Source: Diadema setosum (lineage: Eukaryota; Echinodermata; Echinoidea; Diadematoida; Diadematidae). Taken from it: DNA of 64,000 nucleotides. This document shows positions 47,389-59,100 of the stretch, piece after piece. How positions within the stretch are numbered: position 1 is the first letter of the stretch; every line of letters begins with the position of its first letter. The stretch spans positions 9,332,602 to 9,396,601 of the forward strand of contig CM067077.1 in assembly GCA_033980235.1 (NCBI GenBank), given 5' to 3'. The notes under the pieces were generated by a model. The model was given only the letters and a program-made list of their open reading frames with translations, was not told where the DNA came from and made no database searches. The position numbers and the translations under genes were made by a program.

Positions 47389-49212
47389 TACTTTGTTTTC
47401 GTCCTGCTTGACTACTGTGCAATATTGCTCTATTAATATGTTTGGCAAATCTTTACAGCAGAAGAGTCATTAGTAACTTTCTACTCTTGGGAGATGGTGA
47501 GATCTGGTTGAACTGACAAGTAGATATAATAGAGGGACAGAGAGCAAGGAAGAGATACCAACAGTAAGTTTTTAAACCAGAGATGTCACAGCATCGGCAG
47601 AGCAGCAAAATAAACCACAGTTGGTATCATTATGTTCCTGACATAACACACATGAAAAACATATTTTTTTTTTCTTCATGTCTGTTGTACCAGGAAACCC
47701 CTACACGATTCTCTCCAATATTTAAAGGTACGAGTCCATCAAACTTGTGGGTAAAATAAGCATTCCGAGATGCAAAATTATGCGGCCAAATTCTGCACAG
47801 CACAATTTTGAAGGCAATCCCAAACCCTGCTCTTGATATTTTGAAATCCTTTGGACAAATTTGACTGTAAACGGCAACATAAAGCTAGGATATGTACAAT
47901 CTCAAGGGATGAAACACAAATAATATAGCTGTGTACTAGAAAGAGTTGGCATTGAATGATAATCTACATCAGTTGGTGTCCATCTTCCCAAGGCTGACAG
48001 TTTCTTGCTTTTTGGTTGTATACCAACTAATGTGTATTAGGTTGGGAGTATAGAACTCACATTTAAGAACCATCTTTTTCATAGATAATACTAATAAAAG
48101 GTAGAGAGTGGTTTTTTAAACCAGTTGCAGGAAATTTGCTCCCAAGCTTCAGACCCATTTCCCTGGTTTCAGCTCTTTAATTTATTGCTCAGAAGAGGAG
48201 TCCAAATATCTGCATTCAGCTGCAATGTCAAAAACATTCACACCTCCAAATTTATGCCAATAACTTAGGCCACTAATTTAGAAAACTTCAACCAAGATGG
48301 AAGCAACTCTAGAATCATGAGCATTTGTCCCCCCCCCCCCCCATCCAACAATAAACAAAAGAGAAGGTGAATATTAGGTACATATGGAAAACATCTGCCC
48401 CTTTGTTAAAATGTACATTAGCACAAAACTTTGTCGGATTTTGCTCTACCACTTGATCAAGAGGACAGGAAAAATCTGAGCCAGTGTGAGGAGGAATCAA
48501 TATACTTTGTTCATGCTACCATTTAGTTGATATTTCTGGTCTGCACTTTGCAGCCACCCTATCTTTTTCTCCCATCAGAGATTAGGTACCATAGCTTGAT
48601 GAGGGGCAAATGGTTCAAGGAGATTGTCTGAGCACATATAATAAAACCCTAGAAAGAATCTCTTTCACAAATTTGATTTTAAGTTTTGTGCAGTATTTGC
48701 AGAGCTGCATTGATTTTTCATGCTTACACTGAAACAACCAAGTCAAATTCAAGTTTCAACAAACCCAATGCTTAATTTGCTTGGGAATCTCACATCCTGG
48801 TGAGATTTGAAGAGCAATTTTGTGCGATCAAAATCATCTGACTGGGCAATGCTGAAATAGTTTTGCAGTGACCAAAGTTCACATGAATTGCGCTAGCCAT
48901 GTCTCCCCACGCAAATTAAGTCTTTAAAAATTCATGCATTTGACAAATTCAAGGTGAATTGGCAAAATTTACAGAGGGCAACAAGAAGAAAAGGATTAGG
49001 ATATGAGATCAAACTTCTAATTCATTATATCAAGAACTCAATTACAAACAAAATTTAACAACACTGGATAGCAATTCACAATGCATGGTGGAAAATGCTT
49101 TACGAATATTCACTGACCATTTGAAATATGAATTGGATGAGTAATGTATCATCAGTCAAATGACTGGGGCTTGTGACTAGCTTTGCTAAGGGGTACAGCA
49201 CTGGTTGACATT

Positions 49213-50193
49213 TTAGACAAATGTCTCTTCTTCTTCCACAAAGAGTTGGTCCTCTTCTGCTTCTTCTTTGGTGTCCACAGACTCTGATGTCTGGCTCCTG
49301 GGAGTCTCTGAAACATTGCCATCTGTGGATTCTCCCACTTCAACCTGCTCGTGTCCTGATGTGTCCCCATCTTGGCCCCTTGGGGTCGAGTCTTTGCCCG
49401 ACTCCTCCTCCCTGGGACTTTGTGACACCCTGTCCTCTCGTGCCCCTCCTGCACTCCCTTCTCCCCCGTCTTCAACTTGAGATGACATCTTCCCGATGTC
49501 CGCCACTTTCTCTGCACAGTCCCCACCCTCACTACCCTCACTGCCACCAATGCCATCGCTACCTGACCCCGCCCTCTCTCCATCCACCTGCCTGTCGGCT
49601 GACGCCTCGGGACTTTGGGCCGCCTGCTCTTGCTCGTAGGCGGCGTATTCTATCGCGAAGGTGAGGGAGCTCGCCGTTCTGGATGCCAGTGTGTCCAGCC
49701 CGCTGTCGCTGCCCTCGTCATCCAAGTCGAGGACAGGCTCCGACTGGCAGCTGATGGTGTCGGAGATGTCATCCAGGTGCTCCGTGGATTCGTAGGACGC
49801 AAGGATGGAGTGGGGGTCGGGACCTGTGGAAGATGGCGCCGTGTAGCTGACTGGTCGCTGGGGCAACGGGTATGTCTTCCCCGGAGAGAGGTCCAAGTCA
49901 TCCCGGGAGCGTTGCTGTTTTGGGGTCGTCCCCTCCTTGTGCTGCTTGATGACCTGGTCGAGCCGGTCGACCTCCTCGTCGATGTTCCGTTGCCGCGGCG
50001 ATGGGCACTCCTGGATGATGGCCGGAGCCTCTGCACCAACACCGGACTCCCGCTGACCAAGCTTGGCCGCTGAGGAGCGGCGTTGCTCATGAATCTGGTC
50101 ACTGATCTGCTCCAACTTCCGTAGGGCATTTGAATACACTTGCTTTGCCGCAGATACATCTTTCTCCAGCTCACTCACCATCTTTTTACGAAT
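49213..50193 (-). CDS. SH3BP5: SH3BP5 terminal coding exon: end of coiled coil and acidic tail
   Basis: 326 residues starting IRKKMVSELEKDVSAAKQVY, then SNALRKLEQISDQIHEQRRS. The acceptor is acatctgcag; an upstream Met in the same open frame is intronic. The LEQISDQIHEQRR block closes the conserved core. The tail has KQQRSRDDLDLSPGK (docking-like), YPLPQRP (Pro-rich), SYESTEHLDDISDTIS (compare human SH3BP5L SVEHL-type blocks), Gly/Ser/Glu-rich runs and EEEETFV before TAA at 49213-49215. No transmembrane segment is obvious. On the other strand this exon also holds overlapping open frames, which are shadows. Confidence 0.94.
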   Translation of the reverse strand: MRKKMVSELEKDVSAAKQVYSNALRKLEQISDQIHEQRRSSAAKLGQRESGVGAEAPAIIQECPSPRQRNIDEEVDRLDQVIKQHKEGTTPKQQRSRDDLDLSPGKTYPLPQRPVSYTAPSSTGPDPHSILASYESTEHLDDISDTISCQSEPVLDLDDEGSDSGLDTLASRTASSLTFAIEYAAYEQEQAAQSPEASADRQVDGERAGSGSDGIGGSEGSEGGDCAEKVADIGKMSSQVEDGGEGSAGGAREDRVSQSPREEESGKDSTPRGQDGDTSGHEQVEVGESTDGNVSETPRSQTSESVDTKEEAEEDQLFVEEEETFV

Positions 50194-53100
50194 CTGCAGA
50201 TGTGAAAGTAACATCAAAATAGAGTAATTCAAAAAAGCATATGATAGGTTGATTCACATTCTATTTCAAAGTCTGACAAACTCATAGTGCAGTTTGCTGT
50301 GTAATTAGTTTCAAGTGTGATAGATTTTCCACTCACCACATATTAAAGATAAATATCTCTGTCAAGAACAGAAAGTAAACTCTGCAAAATTTTTCAATAC
50401 AGAATTTGGATTATGACGTTTCCCCCAAAACACAAAAGCAAGAATACTAGGTACTAGTCTAAATCTAGTCAATGGATTATGCAAATTTGCACTGCATGAA
50501 TGTGCATGACCTATTGTCTACATGCCAACAGACATGCAACAACAAATGCGCACTGACACATGCATATGAAAGGTCCACATATTTTGCCCTTGTCTTATTC
50601 CACGGACTAAATCTCAACAACCTTTTGTGAATTTGGGCCAAAATGCATAAAAGCTCACTGTCACTCATTCATATTGTTTGAGTGATCCAGTTTTTCTATG
50701 CGAGTCTTACATTATGTAAGCATCATCTGGAAAGCTACCAATGCATATTTTCTTACCTCAAGGTTTTGGTTAAAGGTGACTTTCATCTCAAAGTATGGCC
50801 TGGAAAAGACAAAATTAGAAATCATTATGTCAACACTTTCCTTGAAGACATGAGCAATACAGTTTAAAAACCCCAAAAGGGTTTTGTCTGGGAACTGTCC
50901 AATGACAAATCCTGTAAGAAGAATTTCTGAACCTCGCAGTTAATAGGTACCTTGACATCTGATGTTTGAAAAGAAATCATCTGATATAAAAACAGCAATA
51001 ACCTACCATCATCAACACAAAGATATATTACACTTTGACATGTCCACTCAGTCTGTGGCTTGGCAATAATCATCTGTGTACACTCACACACACTCACTCA
51101 CACATCTCAGAGGATCAAGTCCATAATGGCTTCTTATTTGTACACCTCTACAGTATTATACTGTCATAGATCTGTAACATTACTGGAATACAACACCACC
51201 GTATCAGTCATGCCCAAAAAGAGAGACTTCTTTTGAATGGGCATGATGACATCAAGACAGAAGACCTGACCAACAAAATCCACAAACATTGAGAAAGTAC
51301 AGCATTTCAATGTCTATGAGTTAGCTTACATGGCATCTGGTGGTCATTTGACTGTGACAGTAGTAGAACACAATGTACACAGAATATCACAAGTGTCACA
51401 TTTGATGAAAAAGACATTTATCCTTGATTTTGCTTTAGGATATATCAATAGTCTTTTGTTACCACACTCTGTCAATGACAGACAAAGTCAAAATCTTCAC
51501 AAAGTCTCACAATAATCAAATTCCAATGTCTGGGATCTGCCTTTTCAGGGCTAATGAAACATGCCACGCTACAGCTGTCATCAACAATCGACCAAGAGGT
51601 TTCCATTAGGATGCCATATTACATGTACATGATTTATAGTCTGGCTTCCAGACCATCTGCCTGTAATATTTTGCTTTCCAGAATAGCAACGCCTCCTATC
51701 AAATGACAAGAGAAGAGGCAGGGTGAGCTGGCTGGTCTTGCAGAAGGTCTGGAACAGGTCATTTTTTGTACCCCAGAATTTGGCAAATTTGGCGGAATTG
51801 ATATTTAAAATCTGTCAACACTCCCTTCCTCTGAATCACATAATTTGATCAGTCCTGCACAAGCATGTTACTTTAAATCTTTCTGCAACCTTTCTGACCT
51901 TGATAAGTTGGACTCTTTCAAGCCCAACTTCTATATATAGTGGAGCGGCATAGCTTGAAATATTAGAGGAATTGTGCATTTTATGATAAAAGCACCAAAT
52001 TTCGCACACATGTTGCCAATGACATTTGAAATGAATTCAGATATTGGGCCATTTTAATAGCGCCCTCAGCGGCCATGGCAGCCATTTTTCAAAATGGCCG
52101 CCATAAATGCCATTTTTCGTAAAAATTTACAAATTTCAGAAGGAAAAATCAATAAGGATTTGCAGACGAGTGGGAAATAACATTTAAAATAGATTTAGAT
52201 AATGGGCCACAGCAAATTGCGCCCTCAACGGAAATGGCAGCCATTTTCAAAATGGCCGCCATAAATGCCATTTTTCGAAAAACAAAAATTAAATATTTCA
52301 GAAGGGAAAACCAGTAAGATTTTGCAAACGAGTGGGAAATAACATTCAAAATAAGTTCAGATATTGGGCCATCGTGAATAGCGCCCTCAACGGCCATAGC
52401 AACCATTTTTTTTTCAAAATGGCCGCTATAAATGCCATTTTTCGCAAAAAAATAAAAATAAAAATTTCAGAAGGGAAAACCAGTAAGATTTTGCAAACGA
52501 GTGGGAAATAACATTCAAAATAAGTTTAGATATAGGGCCATCGTAAATAGCGCCCTCAATGGCCATAGCAGCCATTTTTTTCAAAATGGCCGCCATAAAT
52601 GCCATTTTTCGTAAAAATTTACAAATTTCAGAGGGGAAAATCAATAAGATTTTGCAAATGTGTCGGAAATAGCATTCAAAATAAATTCAGATATTCGCAA
52701 ATTGCGCCCTCAACGGCGGTGACAGGGATTTTTAAAATGGCCGCCATAAATGCCAGTTTTCGTAAAATTTTAAAAATTGATGAGTGGAATATAACATTTA
52801 AAATAGATTTAAATATTGGGCCATCGCAATTGTGCCCCCAATGGTCATGTCAGCCATTTTTTCAAAATGGTCGTCATAAATGCAATTTCTTCTCTGAATT
52901 TACTAATTCCACAAGAAAAGTCAATAAGATCTTGCACTCAATTCAAAAATTTCGTTTGAAATATATCTTGCGCCTATGTATTACATTACTAGTATTATAA
53001 ATAGCGCCCTCAATGGCCACTGCAGCCATTTTTCAAAATGGCCACCATGGATTCCATTATTTTTATTTCCTGATTTCACAAAAGGAAAAGTCAATAAGAT

Positions 53101-56100
53101 TTTGCACACAATTTGAAATTATCATGTTTGAAATAAATATTTGTATTAGATTATTATAATAAATATTTGTATTAGATTATTATGATAGTGCCCTCAACGG
53201 CTATTGCCGCCATATTCCAAAATGGCTGCAATTGTCATAACCATTTTGTTTTAAAAAATGGTAATTTCAGAAAGAAAAGTCAACAAATGTGTTCATAAAT
53301 TGAAAATCATGTTTAAAATCAAACAATATATCCAGGTTTCACTAACTGTAGAAATTGTTCCTTCGCAAATTTTCAAGAAGAAAAAAAATGCTAATAACGG
53401 TAGTTGCAGCCATTTTCCAAAATGGCTGTCATAGATGCCATTTTTCTTTTATGAAGATGTCCTAATGCCGGAAGGAGACAATAAACATTTTTTGCGCAAG
53501 TTGACAATCACATACAAAGAAGTTTAAACATTGAGCCATCATAAGCTGTGTTCTCAATGGCTATTTCAGCTATTTGTCAAAATGGCTACAATACACTCTT
53601 CTTTTTCTTTTTTTTTTTTGAAAATTTGCTTAACTTTAGAAGGAGAAGACAGTAGAATACTCACAGAGACATTGTGTAATCTGAAATATGGTGTTAAAGA
53701 AATCATTTGAGGAACAACTAAGATAAACAAGGCAAATGCTTAGCGATTATATCTCACCAATGATGAATGCATATTTTAGGTGGCAAACATGAAAAATTTC
53801 CGAAAAAGAGTAATATGAATATCCAGGGATAATGGCGCCATGTATCAACTTTGACAGTAACACCATATCATTGAATATATGGGACTATATGACGTGTATC
53901 TATTCTAAAATGTAACTTCCTGAACATTCTTAAGACATTCTTAATGGCCTTTCATTTTACGAAAAAAAGTTAATTTACTTTATGCTATGCTTCCATAAAA
54001 ACACATACATTTGATATCCATACTGTTAGCCGTCACACGCGAAATACTGCAATTAGAACTAAACTGAAAACATGAATTGAGAACTAATCCATCAATGAAA
54101 CCTTTTTTTGAATTTAAATTTCTTTGAACACCAGATTGCATTAGATGTAATTGCTCTTTAGCAGTATTCTATTGCTTTCTTCTTCTAGAATAGGCAAATA
54201 AAAAAAAAAGGAGTGTGTGGAAGCCATTTTGACGAAGAGCTGCCATAGCCGTTGGGGACGATGTTTAAATGGTGGCTCAATATCTTCATTTCAAATTCAA
54301 ATTCAAATTCAAATTCAAACTTGAATTTATTTGAATGTCTTTTGTCAATTTCCACAAGAAATTGTATTGTCTTCTGGCATTATCATATTTTCAAGAAATA
54401 AATAGCATTTACAGTGGCCATTTGGAAAATGGCTGCCATAGTCGTTGATGGTGCCATTTGTATTGGCCTCATATATTATTTTCTTTTGAATATGATTTTC
54501 AACATATGTACAAATTTCATTGATTTTCTCTCTGAAATTAGCAAATCTTTCAAAAAAAAAAGAAAATAAAAAAGAAGCAGACATCCATTGACTTTTCCTT
54601 CTGACATCAGCAAATTTTGGGGGGAAAAAATGGCGGGGGGGGGGGGGGGCATCCATGGCAGCTGTTTGAAACTTGGCTGCTATGGCTGTTGAGGGTGCAC
54701 TTTTGGATGGTCTATTATCAAATTCAGTTTGAATGTAATTTTCCACCTTTGTGGAAATTCTGATTGACGTCTGCAACACTTTACGAAAAAAAGACATTCA
54801 TGGTGGCCATTTTGAACAATGGCTAGAATGGCCATTGAGGGGGCAATTTGCAATGGCCCAATAAGTTTACTTTTGAATGTAATTTCCCACCCGTTTGCAA
54901 AATCTCGTTGGCTTTCCTTTCTGATTTTAGTAAATCTTTTCGAAAATATAGCATTTATGGCGGCCATTTTGAAAAATGGCTGTCATGACCGTTGAGGGCG
55001 CAATTTCCGATGGCCCAATATCGAGATTTAATTTAAATGTCATTTCCCATTTATAACCAGAATTTCATTGACTTTTCCTTTTGAAATTAGCATTTTTTTA
55101 AAATGAAAAAGTGGCACTTATGGTGACCATTTAAAAAAAATGGCTGCCATAGCCATTGAGGGCGCACTTTTCAATTGCCAAATATCTGGATTTATTTTGG
55201 ATGTAATTTCCCGCTTGTTTGCACAAAAGAGAAAAAAAAATTGGCTTTCCCTTCTGAAATTTGCATTTTTTAACAAAAAATGGCATTTATGGCGGCCATT
55301 TTGTAAAAATGGCTACCATGGCCGTTGAGGGCGCAATTTCCGATGGCCCAATATCTAGATTTATTTTGAATGTAATTAACATTTATGGGCAAAATCTTAT
55401 TAACTTTTCCCTTCTAAAATTTGCAAAATCATCGAAGAAGTGGCACATTAGACAGCCATTTTAAAAAAATGGCTGTCATGGACGTTGAGGGCGCAGTTAA
55501 CAATGGCAAAATATTTAAATTCATTTTGAATGTAATTTCCCACTTGTTTGCAAGATCTTACTGGCTTTCCCTTCTGAAGTTAGCAAATGTTTTGAAAAAA
55601 ATTACATTTATGGCGGCCATTTTGAAAAATGGCTGCCAGGGGCGTTGAGGGCGCTATTTCCAATGGCTCGATATCTAGATTTATTTTGAATGTAATTTCC
55701 CATTTGTAACCAAAATCTTGTTTACTTTCCTCTCCTAAAATTAGCAAATTTTACGAAAAATGGCATTTATGGCAGCCATTTTGAAAAATGGCTGCCATGG
55801 ACGTTGAGGGCGCTATTTACGATGGCCCAATATCTAAATTTAATCTGAACGTGATTGTCAACCTGTGTACGAAATTTGGTGCTTTTATCACAAAATGCAC
55901 AATTGTTCGGCTATGCCGCTCCACTAATAGTACTGAACTTCCTAGTTATGTAATGACAGTGTAATGACCCTTGCCCACTGGGGGGTCACTGGGTAAAATG
56001 TTAGGCTCCTTCCACTTGAAGCGACTCAGCCCAGATGGACCCTTTGCCTTCAACAAAGGCAGTAGAGGCTGCATTTTGTGGAAGGGATTACAGTCTGGAA

Positions 56101-59100
56101 ATCAAGAGTCTGGAAATCAGACTACATGATTTACTGGGTATTCAACCTGTCTTTGGTAAATGTGTTGCAAAATGTAGCTTTAAGAAATATTCATGCCAGG
56201 AGTGAAAGCTATTATGTTTTGGCATTTCTGCATCACAAATTTGCTTGTGATATAACGATAAATCACAATATTTTGTCAGGAAGTTTGGCTTCTTCAATAT
56301 TTTGTCAGGAAGTTTGGCTTCTTCTGGCACTGAAACATATTCCGAGCAACACTTCATGGCAGAGGCATAAAAAAAAAAGATTTGTAGGAGGAATGAATGG
56401 GACGTCTGGTGTGTCCTGTGTTACCACCTGTTGCTGACTGTAAAAGTGTTTAAACAATTGAGGAGCGAAGAGTTTAGGTATGAAGCTCACCTTGATTTAC
56501 TGATGGCACTCCTCAGAGATCTTTGCAGCCGCTTCACCTCCCGTTCAGCCTCGTTGAACTTGGCCGCTGTGCTCAGGTGCTCATGGACGCTCAGTGCCCT
56601 TTCATTCTCCGCCTCCCCAACCTGTGGATGACAGCGAGTTACATGGTTTAGTTGACAGACCAAAACCAGACACATTATGTACAGCAAAACCAGAAACATT
56701 CGCGCTGAGAAACTTTTTGTGACTTGGAGTCAAGAACCTTTTTCGCAGCAAGAAGCTTTTGCAAATTGCCGACCATGACCACTACTATCAAAGTCAGGGA
56801 TTTGTTGAACACACACTGATGGTCAATGTGAAACAAACAATAAAATTGCATGTGTGCTACTAATCATATGTAGCTAAAAAGAAAAAAAAAAAGAATGTAC
56901 ACTGCTAGTGCAGCATTTACATTAGACTATTATTTGATGCATTGTGCAAACAAAAACTTTTGCATGCATCTTGCTTTCGCAAATCTTAGCTCTGTGCAAA
57001 ATTCACAAAAGTTTCATGAATGAAGATGCAAAAATTTCCGGTTTTGCAGTATGTGACAGTGCTGTAAAGTCACCCGTGTGAATTTGTTGGATCATCAGTG
57101 AGCGCAACATTTAGTGTACCAGCAGACATTTTGAATATGGCATACGAATAGGCCCTCACGCAGAGATGTTGAGCAAAGTCAAAAGTAGGGGCACATCAAA
57201 TGCTCAATCTAGCTTGAAGTAGAAACTTCTGACATATGGATGAATCCAAAAAACTCAGCTCATGGTCATGGTACAACATTACATAGAAGAGGACTGGCAG
57301 GGGAGGGAATATTTGAAGAGTTTGTTCGCAAAAACCGATAAGTCCATATTTGCCAAATGGATATATTTGCGATTAAATGTCAAGAAAAACAAAGAGAATA
57401 ATAAGAAAATTTTTGCCTCTTTTGACCATAACTTCAAAAATGTACATTTATATGTAGTGACCAATATATCATTAAAAAGGTATTATTTTTGTACTTTATG
57501 ACAGAGACCGTATCGGTTTTTGCAAACAAACTCTTCATTTTAATCTAATGAGTAGGAAATACTATTGAAAGGGAAATACTATTGAAAGGGTAATAAGTCT
57601 GGAGACTTGCAGGCACTTACAACCTCCATGGAATACATGTAACATTTCAAACCCTCGGAATAGAGCACTTTGTAATCAAGACAACAAAAATCATCACTAT
57701 ATTATTATATCATTATCATCAACTCTTACATTACTTGGATCAGTCAAAGTACAGTGGCAGCACATAGATGTATTTTCACCTGGAGTTCTTAGTGGTAGCC
57801 ATTTTTTTTTGCATGATCAGCAAACACCAATACCAAAGCATGCACAGTGGAGCTTTTGTGCCTGATGCACTCGTTATTGAAGTAAACCCAATTTTGATTA
57901 AATAACGCTTCTGTAGTCTCATTTCCATGCAAGTCACATATTGTTTATCCTTCAGTCATAAGCATTGCATGGCATATAATACAAAAAAAAAAAAATGAGG
58001 GTAATGAAAATATCATCACTACAATTGCTTGGCATGCTTATTGCCATACTAAGGAACAAAACCGTTCTCCCACTAAAGCACAGAACAAAAATGTTCTGCA
58101 AACAAAATAGATGTAAATACCACATAGCTGTTGCGTACACTGTATCTGGGATTTATGACGTACATTCATACATGTATCAATTTAAACTAATAAATTCTAT
58201 CCCTCCCGCCCCCCCCCCCCTTTTTTTTTTTTAATGTGTGTGTGTGTCAGACAAATGGGAGATGATTGCTCAAGGGAAAAATCACAGAAATTCCCCTTTG
58301 GACATTTACTGCTACTGTATGTATAATTGCTCAATGGATGCAAAGTTCAAGTTTGTTATGGACACCTGCTAACATGATGCCCAACATTTCTTTTAGAGGA
58401 AGACTGTGGGTTAGATTCACAGCACAATGTTGTCACTACGTACACAACGTAGGAAGCTGACTTAAATTAGGCTTGCTAACTTGAAATGTCTGTGGTTTCA
58501 ATTAACCAGTAATAGGGCACACCTGAGTAATGTGTAGGTAGTAATTGAATACACTTAGCATGTTGCCTAATGCCATAAACCTGTAACAATACAAGGAGCA
58601 ATACTGTTGTATGTCAGCCCAACTCTTGTAGGTATCTGATGGAAATTACCTACATGTAGAAGTGATGGCATTATTCACCATAAATATGATACAACACAAG
58701 TTTTGTATTGTAAGACAAGCTAAGTGCAATCCTTGCCATATTCTACAATACTCCTATTTACAGTGTACATGGTCAACTGATATTTCATGATGGAAGTACC
58801 GGTACTTTGAGTTTACTGGGTCAACGTGTACAGTGTACATTTTGGACAGGACCCAAGTATCATACCCTGGGGTTTTCCTTGAGGCTCAGGGGGCGAGGTT
58901 ACTGTATCCTAGACAGAGAAGGGTAGGTTGCATACTGGCAAGGTAGGATACATATTGTTTGCCATCATCTTCCTTTCCCCGGTTTGACTGCCCTGCTATG
59001 TTCAAATTTTCTGCTAGCCGCCTGTAATTTGTAATCAGGCTGTCACTAAATGAGGTCCTGAGTGGTGTGGCTCTGATGGCTGACATTAATCATTGTCGTG

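Larger units (their letters stand above)
39867..49212. other. downstream of SH3BP5: presumed 3' UTR and intergenic DNA
   Basis: On the minus strand, AATAAA lies at 48186-48181 (about 1 kb past the SH3BP5 stop), with further copies at 46581-46576 and 46466-46461, so the 3' UTR probably ends in this stretch. It also contains a MITE copy at 42391-42745, the tandem array at 44458-45560, G and C runs (39992-40002, 48328-48342) and an unexplained minus-strand open frame at 47128-47388. No other gene was recognised. Confidence 0.55.

Noticed and set aside
49221..50174. Open frames overlapping the SH3BP5 terminal exon on the opposite strand and in other frames
   Set aside because: GC-rich coding sequence commonly leaves shadow frames open; only the frame continuing the SH3BP5 core makes sense.
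52149..55648. Several frames with repeated peptides such as EGAIxDGPISKLILNVISHS
   Set aside because: They translate the foldback units on both strands, are interrupted by stops and frame changes between units, and have no start or splice context; the repetition follows from the DNA repeat.
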